This document shows, piece by piece, positions 9,301 through 17,759 of a stretch of 64,000 bases of DNA. The translations under genes were made by a program, and so were the position numbers. The DNA is from Bacteroidaceae bacterium. GTDB lineage: Bacteria; Bacteroidota; Bacteroidia; Bacteroidales; Bacteroidaceae. Below the pieces are notes generated by a model, which worked only from the letters and a program-made list of their open reading frames with translations, was not told the origin of the DNA and did not search any database. Position 1 is the first letter of the stretch, and each line of letters begins with the position of its first letter. The stretch lies in NCBI GenBank assembly GCA_017461605.1, contig JAFTXN010000005.1, forward strand, positions 1-64,000, given 5' to 3'.

Positions 9301-10564
9301 ACATGCAGGATGAGGCTGTCACCTCAAACCCAATGCTTTCGACGGCCTTCTTGATTTCTGCCACATCTGCTTCGCCTGTGATGACGGCGCGGCCGGTGGT
9401 CAAATCTGTTTCCACGCTTTCCACACCGGCCACGCGCAAGATGGATTTTTCCACGTTGTTCTTGCAGTGGTTGCAGGTCATGCCTTTTATTTCAAGGATG
9501 GTTTGCTGTGATTTTTGCGCTTCGCATTCGCAGTCGTGGTGGTGGCATCCGCAGGTGTTTTTACCACGATAGCGTTGCAAGAAAGCGTTGGCCAACAGCA
9601 GTGTAAGCAGGATGAAGCATCCCAAGTTGAAATAAGAAATGCCGCAATCGTGGGCGTTTTGAATGTGCTGCAAGGGGGCGGTGAACCACTCTCGAGGCAG
9701 CAGATAGTCGATGCCCAGACCAAAGATGATGGCGCATGCTATAATGGTGGTGATGTAGAGCAGCAGTGTTTTTCGGCCCATCACCTTGCTGATGACCAGC
9801 AATGAGGCCACATTGACAGCCGGACCGGCCATGAGCAGCACGAGGGCTGTGCCGGGCGAAAGTCCTTTGAGCATCAGTGCCACGGCGATGGGGATGGAAC
9901 CGGTGGCACAGAGATACATGGGGATGGCAAAAGCCAGTACCAACAGCATGCTGAGCAGCGGCTTATCTGCAAAGAGGGCAAAAAAGGAATTGGGTACGAA
10001 TACCGTGATGAGGCCTGCCACCACCAAGCCTAATACGAGCCATTTGCCGATGTCCTGCATCATCTCTACGAAGGCATAGTGCAGTGCAGACTTCACGCTT
10101 TGCAGAAAACCTCCGGGTGATGACGGGGCTTCCGCTTGTTGATGGGTGGAAAGTTTGTCTTGCCGGATGTCTTTCCGGTCGAAACGGTTGACCAGCAGTC
10201 CGCCGATAAGCGATGTGGCCAGTGCAATCAATGGGCGCAGCAGGGCAAAGGGTAATCCCATGAGCGAATAGGTGGCAATGATGGAGTCAATGCCGGTCTG
10301 CGGAGTGGCTATCAAGAAAGACACGGTGGCACCTCGTGAAGCACCCTCCTTGCGCAACGACATGGCCGTGGGTATCACACCGCAAGAGCACAGCGGCAGG
10401 GGAATGCCCAGCAATGCGGCGTTGAAAACCGAGCGAAAGGAGTTGCCGCCCAGGTAGCGATGATACAGATTGCCGGGGATGAAAGCATGCATGATGCCGG
10501 CCAGGAGAAAACCTAACAAAAGGTAGGGAGCCATGCTATTGATTAGTTCAAAAATCTCTCTCAT
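9299..10564 (-). CDS. SO_0444-type Cu/Zn efflux permease with C-terminal heavy-metal-associated domain
   Basis: 421 residues. Several membrane segments are arranged as two permease halves (DUF318/YraQ type; GIPLPLCSCGVIPTA in the first half, PMYLCATGSIPIAVAL in the second). The Cys residues in the first motif are typical of the family. After the last membrane segment comes a metal-ligand-rich linker (CGCHHHDCEC). A heavy-metal-associated domain follows (about 355-421; GMTCNHC). Known relatives export copper or zinc, and the soluble tail should bind or deliver the ion. The gene is alone, downstream of an AT-rich gap. Confidence 0.85.
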   Translation of the reverse strand: MREIFELINSMAPYLLLGFLLAGIMHAFIPGNLYHRYLGGNSFRSVFNAALLGIPLPLCSCGVIPTAMSLRKEGASRGATVSFLIATPQTGIDSIIATYSLMGLPFALLRPLIALATSLIGGLLVNRFDRKDIRQDKLSTHQQAEAPSSPGGFLQSVKSALHYAFVEMMQDIGKWLVLGLVVAGLITVFVPNSFFALFADKPLLSMLLVLAFAIPMYLCATGSIPIAVALMLKGLSPGTALVLLMAGPAVNVASLLVISKVMGRKTLLLYITTIIACAIIFGLGIDYLLPREWFTAPLQHIQNAHDCGISYFNLGCFILLTLLLANAFLQRYRGKNTCGCHHHDCECEAQKSQQTILEIKGMTCNHCKNNVEKSILRVAGVESVETDLTTGRAVITGEADVAEIKKAVESIGFEVTASSCM

Positions 10565-10826
10565 GCGTTGTTTGTTTTGTATAGTTTAATTAGTGGTTCT
10601 TATGAGATTTGTAAGTTTCAGTATGAATAATGAGAAAAACATCTAAATAATGCCATTGCCTTTGAGTTTATCACGGAAAATATCAAGTTATTTTTATTGG
10701 AATTATTTATTTCATTTTGTCTTTTCTCATTATCCTAAAATCCTTTATATACACAATGTAATTATATCGGATTAAATACTTATTTCTTTACTTGAGAGGA
10801 TGTATGATGACAGTGAAACGACAAAA

Positions 10827-11144
10827 TTATTCATTTCTTTCCAATAACCATTTATTAAAAACTTCACTTTGTTTTCCGTCTAGTAAATTTATAAGATATT
10901 CAATCATTTCATCACGTAATTTCAGTGTATCTCTCATATCATCATTAACTATTTGTTTACAAATGGCTTTACTTATATTAAAACCACAATCTTTTATCCA
11001 AGGTAACTCTTCCTCTAATTGAAACTTAGCTTCTTTTTCGTCTTTTGCTAAGACTCTTCCTAATACTTGGCAATTTTCAGCTTCTGTATCTTTTTTTGGA
11101 GGATATGTATATCCCTCTGGTGTGTAAAATATATATTCATTCAT
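10827..11144 (-). CDS. Small protein paired with DpnI-type endonuclease (DpnD-like candidate)
   Basis: 105 residues, AT-rich, overlapping the stop of the upstream endonuclease gene by 4 bp, so the two are probably co-translated. The sequence (CQVLGRVLAKDEKEAKFQLEEE) has the short V.GRV.A....EA pattern seen in DpnD-PcfM-type small proteins. That link is tentative. The C-terminal half is predicted helical. Its role next to DpnI is not known in other bacteria either. Confidence 0.55.
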   Translation of the reverse strand: MNEYIFYTPEGYTYPPKKDTEAENCQVLGRVLAKDEKEAKFQLEEELPWIKDCGFNISKAICKQIVNDDMRDTLKLRDEMIEYLINLLDGKQSEVFNKWLLERNE

Positions 11145-11914
11145 ATTCCAATTTTTCTGTAGTTTCCACGTGATGAGAAATCAATAAATCCTTTATCTCG
11201 TAAGAATTGTAGTTGTTGACGAATCTTTGCTTCAATAAAGTTATTATTAGGGTGTTTAATCTTAAGTTCCTCAACAAAAGTATATAATTCTTTTAAAGAA
11301 AAAGTTTCATCAAGACGTTCCACGCAGTTTAGCACATCAAATAACCAACCTCTGCTTTCAATACTATTAGTTTGAAGGGTGTAGATTTTGTTAAATTCCC
11401 TACAAACACTATTAGCTTCTAAAACTTCTTTGTTCCTTATTATAGCAATCTTTGCGAAGTTGGGAATTTGTTGTAATAAAATATTACAACCTTCCCATCC
11501 AAATCTTTTTGCATTTTCAGTCAAAGGCTTTCGTTTCTCAATAATTTCAGGAACAAAGAAACATTTAGGAACAATAATCAAATTATTCACTTCATAATTA
11601 TCATAGTGCATAAAGAAGAAACTAGGATTATCAAGTGAGGTAATGCGGTCTATCATTGTTTTATATTCCCCATCGTTCACTTTAGTAGTATATATATCAG
11701 AAAATATCCTCTTACTTTTTAATTCATATTGAGATTTACAGTGATTGCATACATAGTCTTTTACTGGTGCATTAGGTTCAGCTTTAGTTATAGAAGTTTC
11801 TCCACAAACAGGACAGTACATATTGCGAGCTAACCAATCCTCTGTTAAGATTCTTGCTATTTGTGCAGCACTTTTATAACCTTCTGCTAACGATATATTG
11901 AAACGTAAATCCAT
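11141..11914 (-). CDS. dpnC: DpnI-type methyl-directed restriction endonuclease (cuts methylated GATC)
   Basis: 257 residues, full family length. The PD-(D/E)XK catalytic set is intact at positions I recall for DpnI itself: Asp53, Glu64 and Lys66 (D-x10-E-L-K). A zinc site is formed by CPVC (34-37) and CNHC (56-59). The C-terminal winged-helix domain that reads methyl-adenine is recognisable (SRGWLFDVLNC; KIRQQLQFLRDKGFIDFSSRG). DpnI enzymes cut DNA only when GATC is N6-methylated, so the host should lack Dam methylation. No methylase lies nearby. Low GC against the neighbours points to horizontal gain. Confidence 0.92.
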   Translation of the reverse strand: MDLRFNISLAEGYKSAAQIARILTEDWLARNMYCPVCGETSITKAEPNAPVKDYVCNHCKSQYELKSKRIFSDIYTTKVNDGEYKTMIDRITSLDNPSFFFMHYDNYEVNNLIIVPKCFFVPEIIEKRKPLTENAKRFGWEGCNILLQQIPNFAKIAIIRNKEVLEANSVCREFNKIYTLQTNSIESRGWLFDVLNCVERLDETFSLKELYTFVEELKIKHPNNNFIEAKIRQQLQFLRDKGFIDFSSRGNYRKIGI

Positions 11915-12246
11915 GTTTTGTATTTACTGCTATTTGATGAAAGGTTTTGCTTTTGCCATTTTAATAGGATAATTAAATGTTCTGCAGGCAAAAGTACTCA
12001 ATTTATTCTAAGCCGTCGGGCGTGCTCTGATTTAATTTTTGCGCGTTTTGTCGGGCTTTGGCTACGGATGGGCATCGCGTGTGAAAATTTCCGGTTTGAG
12101 ATGCGAAATATGTAAGATGTTGATGCAAAGTTTGTTGAAATGCGGCTGTTTTTCCACGAAAGGCCACAAACTTTCGGCGACAAGTGTGCTTTTTTCGTTA
12201 AATGTTGTATATTTGGCAAAAATTAAACCTTAAAATTGAAAATACT
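11915..12246 (+). promoter_or_regulatory. Intergenic region with ndk promoter
   Basis: Divergent gap between the restriction module and ndk. TATATTTG at 12208-12215 is a good -7 box for ndk; TGTG at 12185-12188 could serve as a weak -33 box, 19 bp away. Nothing else convincing is seen; short open frames here lack coding character. Confidence 0.5.
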
Positions 12247-12714
12247 ATGGCTATTGAGAAAACACTCGTATTGTTGAAGCCCTGCACGCTGCAGCGTGGT
12301 TTGGTGGGCGAAATCGTTTCTATTTTTGAGAAGAAAGGTTTGCACATCTGCGGTATGAAGATGATGAAGCTCACTGACGAGCTCCTGAGCGAGCACTATG
12401 CACATTTGAGCGAGAAACCCTTCTTCCAGCGTGTGAAGGATGCTATGATGACAGCCCCTGTCATTGCTATGTGTCTCTCGGGGGTGGATGCCATTGCTGC
12501 TGTGCGTGCTTTGGCAGGTCCCACCAATGGTCGCTTGGCGGCTCCCGGCACCATTCGCGGTTCGTATTGCATGAGTTTCCAGGAGAACATCGTTCATGCT
12601 TCCGACTCTCCCGAAACCGCAGAAGTGGAGCTGAAGCGCTTCTTCCAGCCCGGTGAAATTCTGGAGTGGAACCAGTGCTATTTCCAATATCTCTATGCCA
12701 ACGACGAGTTCTAA
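12247..12714 (+). CDS. ndk: Nucleoside diphosphate kinase
   Basis: 155 residues from ATG 12247; an upstream in-frame ATG at 12202 lies in the promoter and is not used. The enzyme transfers the gamma phosphate from ATP to nucleoside diphosphates through a phospho-histidine. The active-site signature is present (NIVHASDSPETAEVEL). The N-terminal KPCTLQRGLVG replaces the usual KPDGVQRG, as in other Bacteroidetes. Single-gene unit with its own promoter and terminator. Confidence 0.95.
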   Translation: MAIEKTLVLLKPCTLQRGLVGEIVSIFEKKGLHICGMKMMKLTDELLSEHYAHLSEKPFFQRVKDAMMTAPVIAMCLSGVDAIAAVRALAGPTNGRLAAPGTIRGSYCMSFQENIVHASDSPETAEVELKRFFQPGEILEWNQCYFQYLYANDEF

Positions 12715-12751
12715 TGTTGTAAAAATCTGCTTCAAGAGATAACCCTAAGCG

Positions 12752-12798
12752 CATCGGTCCGGACTTCCGCAGGGAGGCTTCGGGCCGATGTTGTCTTT
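12752..12798 (+). terminator. Probable ndk terminator
   Basis: CATCGG (12752-12757) pairs with CCGATG (12785-12790), extended inward by a C/G-rich segment with wobble pairs, followed by TTGTCTTT. Confidence 0.5.
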
Positions 12799-12848
12799 GG
12801 GGCCGAGGGGTCTGAAAGGCGCTTTTAACGATTTATAAGTGAGACAAG

Positions 12849-12880
12849 TTTTCTCCGTTCGCCCCAAAAACGTACATTTG
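12849..12880 (+). promoter_or_regulatory. Promoter of the nucleoside kinase gene
   Basis: TACATTTG (12873-12880) with TTTT (12849-12852) 20 bp upstream as an imperfect -33 box. Start site would be near 12887, about 40 nt before the ATG. Confidence 0.45.
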
Positions 12881-12925
12881 TGCCTGAGGCCTTGCGGGGC
12901 TGCCATCTAAAAATGCGAAAACATC

Positions 12926-14608
12926 ATGGGAAAAACCATTACCATCCGTTGTAAGAATACGGGTAAGAACCACAAAATTCCTCTCGGCTTCACGCTGGAG
13001 GAAGTGTATGACATGCTCGAACTGAACATGCCTTTCGGAGCCACCAGTGCCAAAGTGAACAACAAGGTGGAGGGGCTGCACTTCATGTTCTTCAACGATA
13101 AGGATGTGGAGTTTCTTGACATCACTTCGCCCTCGGGACTGCGAACCTACACCCGTTCGCTCTTCTTCGTGCTGCACAAGGCCGTGGCCGACCTCTACCC
13201 TTCGGCACGTCTGCGCATCGATACGCCGGTGAGCAATGGTTATTATTGCTGTTTGGCCTTCGATGGCGAGTTCACCCCCGAGCCTTCGCCGGTGTCGCCG
13301 GAGGTGGTGGCAGCGTTGAAGCAGCGTATGCAGGAAATTGTGGCGGCCGATATGCCTTTCCACCGCATCACCTGCCCCACCGAAGAGGCCATCGCGCTGT
13401 TTCGCGAGCAGGGATTGGAGGACAAGGTGCAACTGCTCGAAAGCTGTGGCTCGCTCTACACCCACTATTACACCTTGGGAGAAACGGCCGACTACTTCTA
13501 CGGCTCGCTGCTCATCAAGACGAGTCAGCTCTATCTGTTCGACATCGTTCCCTACGGCGACGGACTGTTGTTGCGACTGCCCGACCCGAAGAATCCGCAC
13601 CAGCTGCAACCCATGGTGGAGCAGCCCAAGATGTTTGACGTGTTTCGCGAGCAGCACCGGTGGCAGGAAATACTCGGTATCAGCACCGTGGGCGAATTCA
13701 ACAAGGCTTGCGCCATGGGGCACACCAATCAGCTGATCAACGTGTCGGAGGCGCTGCAAGAGAAGAGGATAAGTCGTATTGCCGACCGCATTGCTCAAAA
13801 TCCCGACATCAAGGTCGTCCTGATTGCCGGTCCGTCGTCGAGCGGTAAGACCACCTTCTCCAAGCGTCTGTCCGTGCAGCTCATGGCTGCCGGCAAGTGG
13901 CCGGAGGCGCTATCGCTGGACGACTACTTTGTGCATCGCACGGAGACACCGCTCGACGAGAAGGGCGAATACGACTACGAGAGCCTCTATGCCCTCAACA
14001 TCCCGTTGCTCAACGAGCAGATCAATGCCCTGCTTGCGGGTGAGGAGGTGGAGCTGCCGCGCTACAACTTCCAGACCGGTATGCGCGAGATGAGTGGTCG
14101 TAAGTTGCGACTGAAGCCCAACACGCTGCTGATCCTCGAAGGCATACACGCTCTCAATCCGGCGCTGACCGAAGCCATCGACGCCAAGCACAAGTTCAAG
14201 ATATACGCTTCGGCACTCACCACCATCCTGCTGGACAACCACAACTACATCCCCACGTCCGACAACCGCTTGCTGCGTCGCATCGTGCGCGACTACAAGT
14301 ATCGCGGCTATTCGGCCGAGGACACCATCCGCCGCTGGCCCAGCGTGCGTGCCGGCGAGAACAAATGGATTTTCCCCTTCCAGGAGCAGGCCGACGAGAT
14401 GGTCAACACCGCCCTGCTCTTCGAGCTGGCAGCCCTGCGCACCCAGGCCATACCCGTGCTGGAGGAGGTGCCGGAGAGCGCTCCCGAATACTCGGAAGCC
14501 TACCGCCTGCGCAAATTCCTCTCCTACATCAAGCCCATTCCCCTCGACGGACTGCCGCCCACCTCGCTGCTGCGCGAATTTGTGGGTGGAAGCACCTTTA
14601 TTTATTAG
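12926..14608 (+). CDS. Uridine kinase-like nucleoside kinase with N-terminal TGS/ThrRS-like domain
   Basis: 560 residues. The N-terminal 60 or so residues form a TGS-like fold. A threonyl-tRNA-synthetase-like second domain follows, with HRI in place of the usual metal-site residues and the Y.HYYTLGETADYFYG segment. The C-terminal half is a uridine kinase/phosphoribulokinase domain with P-loop GPSSSGKTT near residue 300 and the LSLDDYF segment. This fusion occurs in Bacteroidetes and Firmicutes; the ThrRS-like part has no obvious catalytic role. It likely phosphorylates uridine or cytidine. The true substrate is not proven from sequence. Confidence 0.85.
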   Translation: MGKTITIRCKNTGKNHKIPLGFTLEEVYDMLELNMPFGATSAKVNNKVEGLHFMFFNDKDVEFLDITSPSGLRTYTRSLFFVLHKAVADLYPSARLRIDTPVSNGYYCCLAFDGEFTPEPSPVSPEVVAALKQRMQEIVAADMPFHRITCPTEEAIALFREQGLEDKVQLLESCGSLYTHYYTLGETADYFYGSLLIKTSQLYLFDIVPYGDGLLLRLPDPKNPHQLQPMVEQPKMFDVFREQHRWQEILGISTVGEFNKACAMGHTNQLINVSEALQEKRISRIADRIAQNPDIKVVLIAGPSSSGKTTFSKRLSVQLMAAGKWPEALSLDDYFVHRTETPLDEKGEYDYESLYALNIPLLNEQINALLAGEEVELPRYNFQTGMREMSGRKLRLKPNTLLILEGIHALNPALTEAIDAKHKFKIYASALTTILLDNHNYIPTSDNRLLRRIVRDYKYRGYSAEDTIRRWPSVRAGENKWIFPFQEQADEMVNTALLFELAALRTQAIPVLEEVPESAPEYSEAYRLRKFLSYIKPIPLDGLPPTSLLREFVGGSTFIY

Positions 14609-14676
14609 TGCGTGCCCGAAAGAAAGCGAACAACGGTGTTTTGAAAATCCGCACCCCACATTATCTATCGACTGCA

Positions 14677-14705
14677 GCCACTGCCCCATCGGGTGGTGGC
14701 TTTTT
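14677..14705 (+). terminator. Terminator of the nucleoside kinase gene
   Basis: GCCACTGCCC (14677-14686) pairs with GGGTGGTGGC (14691-14700), then TTTTTG. Confidence 0.7.
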
Positions 14706-14734
14706 GTTGAAATGAAACGGCGGCGCGCTGTGAG

Positions 14735-14884
14735 TATCTCGCCTTGACACTCCGGTATCTCGCCGTGACACTGCAGTATCTCGCCGTGACACTGCAGTAT
14801 CAAGCGCTTGATATTTTTGTATCACGCCCTTGATACTTTTGTGTCAAGCGCATGATACTTTTGTGTCAAGGGCATGACACTGCG
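14735..14884. repeat. Array of seven 21-22 bp semi-palindromic units
   Basis: Units start at 14735, 14756, 14777, 14798, 14820, 14842 and 14864. Each has the form T(A/G)TC..G...TGA(T/C)A followed by a 5-6 bp linker (CTGCAG or CTTTTG). The unit at 14798 contains the perfect palindrome TATCAAGCGCTTGATA. The period equals two helical turns. It lies between the nucleoside kinase terminator and the threonine ammonia-lyase promoter. Confidence 0.85.
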
Positions 14885-14981
14885 CATTCCGCGCGAGCAG
14901 CGTTTTCTTCAGTCATGCAAGAGCAGCGGCGAGTGCTTTTCGCGCAGCGGCCGGCCCTCCGGGGTTGCGGGTCTTCGCTCA

Positions 14982-15015
14982 CAGCGCGTTAACGGAGTGT
15001 TACCGGCGCGTTAAC
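14982..15015. repeat. Phased GCGCGTTAACGG direct repeats
   Basis: GCGCGTTAACGG occurs at 14982-14993 and again at 15004-15015, exactly 22 bp apart, with a related GTGTTACCGG between them. The core CGTTAACG is palindromic. About 70-100 bp upstream of the likely ilvA promoter, it could be an operator. The rest of 14885-15080 shows nothing further. Confidence 0.5.
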
Positions 15016-15083
15016 GGGCCGTTTTTGTGGTATCAAGGTGCGTTTTGGCAAGGCGGAAAGGCTTCGGTATGATTAGTTTGCAT

Positions 15084-15091
15084 TACCTTTG
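15084..15091 (+). promoter_or_regulatory. Probable -7 box of the threonine ammonia-lyase gene
   Basis: TACCTTTG 40 bp before the ATG. No clear TTTG lies at the expected -33 spacing, so an activator may be needed. Confidence 0.4.
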
Positions 15092-15130
15092 CAGTTTTCC
15101 AATGCATTTGTAAAAATAGAAACCGATATC

Positions 15131-16333
15131 ATGCTGACACTCGACCTTATCTATAAGGCTTATACCGAACTGGGCAACGTGGTGCGTCGCCCTTCGCTCA
15201 TCCCCACCAGCAAAGTCAATCCGCTTTGCAATGTATTTCTGAAACCCGAAAACCTGCAAGTGACCGGCTCGTTCAAGGTGCGCGGTGCGAGCTTCAAGAT
15301 TTCGCAACTCACCGATGAGGAGAAGCAGCGCGGCGTCATAGCCTGCTCGGCCGGAAACCATGCCCAGGGTGTGGCGTTGGCAGCGCAGCGCTACGGATTG
15401 CCGGCGCTCATCTGCATGCCGGCAGGAGCACCCATCAGCAAGGTGGAGGCCACGAGAGCCATGGGAGCCGAGATATGCCTGGTCGAGGGTGTGTACGACG
15501 ATGCTTATCGCCGGGCGTTGCAGCTCAACGAGGAGAAAGGCATGACTTTCATCCACCCCTTCGACGACGAACTGGTGATTGCCGGACAGGGCAGCGTGGG
15601 CATGGAGATCATCAACGATAATCCCGACATCGACACCGTGATTGTGCCCATCGGCGGCGGCGGACTGGCCAGTGGTGTGGCGTATGCCGTCAAGACCCTC
15701 AAGCCCTCCGTGCGTGTCATCGGAGTGCAGGCCGAGGGAGCTGCCAGCATGTTCAGCAGCTTGAGCCATAACAAAATCGAAGCCCTGCAGAACATACTGA
15801 CCATTGCCGACGGCATCGCCGTGAAGGAGCCGGGGCAGCACACTTTCGAACTGTGTCAGCACTACGTCGACGAAATCGTTACCGTGACCGAGGACGAGAT
15901 ATGTGCAGCCATCCTGACCCTCATCGAGCACCACAAACTCATCGCCGAGGGAGCCGGAGCCGTGAGTGTGGCAGCCGCCATGTTCAACAAGGTGGACCTC
16001 GAGGGACGCAACGTGTGCTGCATCGTTTCGGGCGGAAACATCGACGTGACCATCCTGAGCCGCATCATCAACCGCGGACTCATGAAGAGCGGCCGCACCA
16101 TCGAGATGCTCATCGAGATGCCCGACCGTCCCGGCTCGTTGCTCGGCCTGACCACGGTCATCGTGCGCTATGGTGCCAACATCATCTCCATTCACCACGA
16201 GCGCAACGGTGAGAGTCCGGACGTCAACTCCTGCAACCTGCGCATCGTGCTCGAAACACGCAATGCCGCCCACATCCGCGACATCCACGTGGGCATCGAA
16301 GCCGCCGGCTATGCCATCCTGCAGGAAAAGTGA
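15131..16333 (+). CDS. ilvA: Threonine ammonia-lyase (threonine dehydratase)
   Basis: 400 residues. ATG 15131 is chosen because an in-frame ATG at 15089 is inside the promoter. The enzyme is a PLP-dependent fold type II protein that deaminates L-threonine to 2-oxobutanoate, the first step to isoleucine. Lys49 in GSFKVRGAS is the Schiff-base lysine, and GGGGLASG binds the PLP phosphate. One ACT domain at the C-terminus (RPGSLLGLTTVIVRYGAN) suggests amino-acid regulation. Its length fits the short, TdcB-like form more than the two-ACT IlvA form. nadA follows after 24 bp. Confidence 0.92.
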   Translation: MLTLDLIYKAYTELGNVVRRPSLIPTSKVNPLCNVFLKPENLQVTGSFKVRGASFKISQLTDEEKQRGVIACSAGNHAQGVALAAQRYGLPALICMPAGAPISKVEATRAMGAEICLVEGVYDDAYRRALQLNEEKGMTFIHPFDDELVIAGQGSVGMEIINDNPDIDTVIVPIGGGGLASGVAYAVKTLKPSVRVIGVQAEGAASMFSSLSHNKIEALQNILTIADGIAVKEPGQHTFELCQHYVDEIVTVTEDEICAAILTLIEHHKLIAEGAGAVSVAAAMFNKVDLEGRNVCCIVSGGNIDVTILSRIINRGLMKSGRTIEMLIEMPDRPGSLLGLTTVIVRYGANIISIHHERNGESPDVNSCNLRIVLETRNAAHIRDIHVGIEAAGYAILQEK

Positions 16334-16357
16334 TAAAAGAATATAAAAACAAGAAAT

Positions 16358-17356
16358 ATGAAACCCCAAAACATTCCCGCAACCTCTCTGCCGAAGGCCG
16401 AAGAAGCCATGCCGCAGGGCGAAGAACTGAAAAAGGCCATCCGCGACCTTTGTCGTGAGAAGAATGCCATCATCATGGCGCACTATTACACCGAAGCCGA
16501 AGTGCAGGAAGTGGCCGACTTCGTGGGCGACAGTCTGGCCCTGGCGCAACAAGCCGCCAAGACCGAGGCCGACATCATCGTGATGTGCGGAGTTCACTTC
16601 ATGGGCGAGACCAACAAGATACTCTGCCCGCAGAAAAAGGTGCTCCTGCCCGACCCTGCCGCCACCTGCTCGCTGGCCGAGAGCTGTCCGGCCGACAAGT
16701 TTGCCGAGTTCGTGAAGCAACACCCCGACCACAAGGTGATATCTTACGTCAACACCTCGGCAGCCACCAAAGCCGTTACCGACGTGGTGGTAACATCGAG
16801 CAACGCACGGCAGATTGTGGAGAGTTTTCCCGAAGACCAACCCCTGATTTTCGGACCCGACCGCAACCTGGGCGGATACATCAACAGCATCACCGGCCGC
16901 AACATGCTGCTGTGGGACGGCGCTTGCCACGTGCATGAGCGCTTCTCGGTGGTGAAGCTCGTGGAACTCAAAAAACAATACCCGCAGGCCAAAGTCCTCG
17001 TGCACCCTGAGTGCAAAGGCGCCATTGTGAAGCTGGCCGATGTTGTGGGCAGCACCGCCGCCCTGTTGCGCTATGCCGTGGAGAACGAGGCCGACACCTT
17101 CCTGGTGGTTACAGAGAGTGGCATCCTGCACGAAATGCAGAAAAAAGCGCCCCACAAGCAGTTTATCCCCGTTCCCCCCGAAGACGCAGCCTGTGCTTGC
17201 AACGAGTGCAACTACATGCGCCTCGTTACCCTCGAAAAGGTGTATCGGTGTCTGCAAGCTGAAGCCCCCGAGGTGGAAGTGCCGGCGGACATCGCCGAAG
17301 CCGCCCTGCGCCCCATCCAAGCCATGCTAGAAATCTCCGAGCGCCTGGGGCTGTAA
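16358..17356 (+). CDS. nadA: Quinolinate synthase
   Basis: 332 residues. The enzyme condenses iminoaspartate with dihydroxyacetone phosphate to quinolinate for NAD synthesis, using a [4Fe-4S] cluster. The cluster cysteines are visible: Cys77 (VMCGVHFMGE), Cys219 (HPECKG) and one of the CNEC cysteines near 281-284. The MAHYYTEAEVQ and GDSLALAQ motifs are also present. It is co-directional with ilvA at short spacing and may share its transcript; nadB and nadC are not in the window. Confidence 0.95.
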   Translation: MKPQNIPATSLPKAEEAMPQGEELKKAIRDLCREKNAIIMAHYYTEAEVQEVADFVGDSLALAQQAAKTEADIIVMCGVHFMGETNKILCPQKKVLLPDPAATCSLAESCPADKFAEFVKQHPDHKVISYVNTSAATKAVTDVVVTSSNARQIVESFPEDQPLIFGPDRNLGGYINSITGRNMLLWDGACHVHERFSVVKLVELKKQYPQAKVLVHPECKGAIVKLADVVGSTAALLRYAVENEADTFLVVTESGILHEMQKKAPHKQFIPVPPEDAACACNECNYMRLVTLEKVYRCLQAEAPEVEVPADIAEAALRPIQAMLEISERLGL

Positions 17357-17394
17357 ATTCAACCCGATAAAAAGTATTGCATAATATATTTGCT

Positions 17395-17402
17395 TACCTT
17401 TG
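17395..17402 (+). promoter_or_regulatory. -7 promoter box before the rod-shaped ncRNA candidate
   Basis: TACCTTTG just after the nadA stop. A weak ATTG 15 bp upstream is the only -33 candidate. Start site would be near 17409. Confidence 0.45.
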
Positions 17403-17408
17403 CGGCAT

Positions 17409-17672
17409 ACAAATAAAAGACAAACCTCAAAACAAACAGCCTATGAAGCATAGCGTATAAGTTGATACGCACATTTTAGACATATTGGAAAAGCGTTTTA
17501 GCTTTATTCCGACTACCTGAAAGTTTGGCGACTGAATACGGTTTCAATAGGAATAATAGCAAAAATGCTCACGTCGCAAGCGTGGGCTTTTAGTTATTCT
17601 ATTGAAACAGGTTACGCCAAACACCTAAGGTAGAGAATACACTAAAAAGTCTCGCGCTTTTTTTGTGCGTAT
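17409..17672 (+). ncRNA. Candidate long-rod structured RNA (6S-like shape)
   Basis: Nested complementary segments fold into one long interrupted hairpin: 17465-17472 with 17665-17672 (ATACGCAC/GTGCGTAT), 17489-17495 with 17655-17661, 17496-17501 with 17642-17647, 17513-17518 with 17628-17633, 17523-17530 with 17615-17622 (GTTTGGCG/CGCCAAAC), 17541-17550 with 17599-17608 (GTTTCAATAG/CTATTGAAAC), and the tip 17567-17573 with 17581-17587. A T7 run sits at 17658-17664. No ORF is present. Size and rod shape resemble 6S RNA, but a structured leader of the downstream gene is also possible. Confidence 0.55.
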
Positions 17673-17759
17673 TCCTAAACCCCACACAAAGAGATATCGG
17701 AGTAACCTGAAAAGCCGTAAAGTGAGTAAGGGATACTATTATTATATTAAGAGTAAAGA

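Noticed and set aside
10565..10826. Possible gene in the AT-rich gap between the permease and the restriction module
   Set aside because: No open frame with coding character; probably carries only the permease promoter and the end of the restriction module.
14735..14884. CRISPR array
   Set aside because: Repeats are 21-22 bp with no unique spacers between them and no cas genes in the window.
15083..17320. 745-codon antisense frame spanning ilvA and nadA
   Set aside because: It runs across two well-identified genes and their gap, is His/Val/Gly-rich and has no domain; frame is a by-product of codon use.
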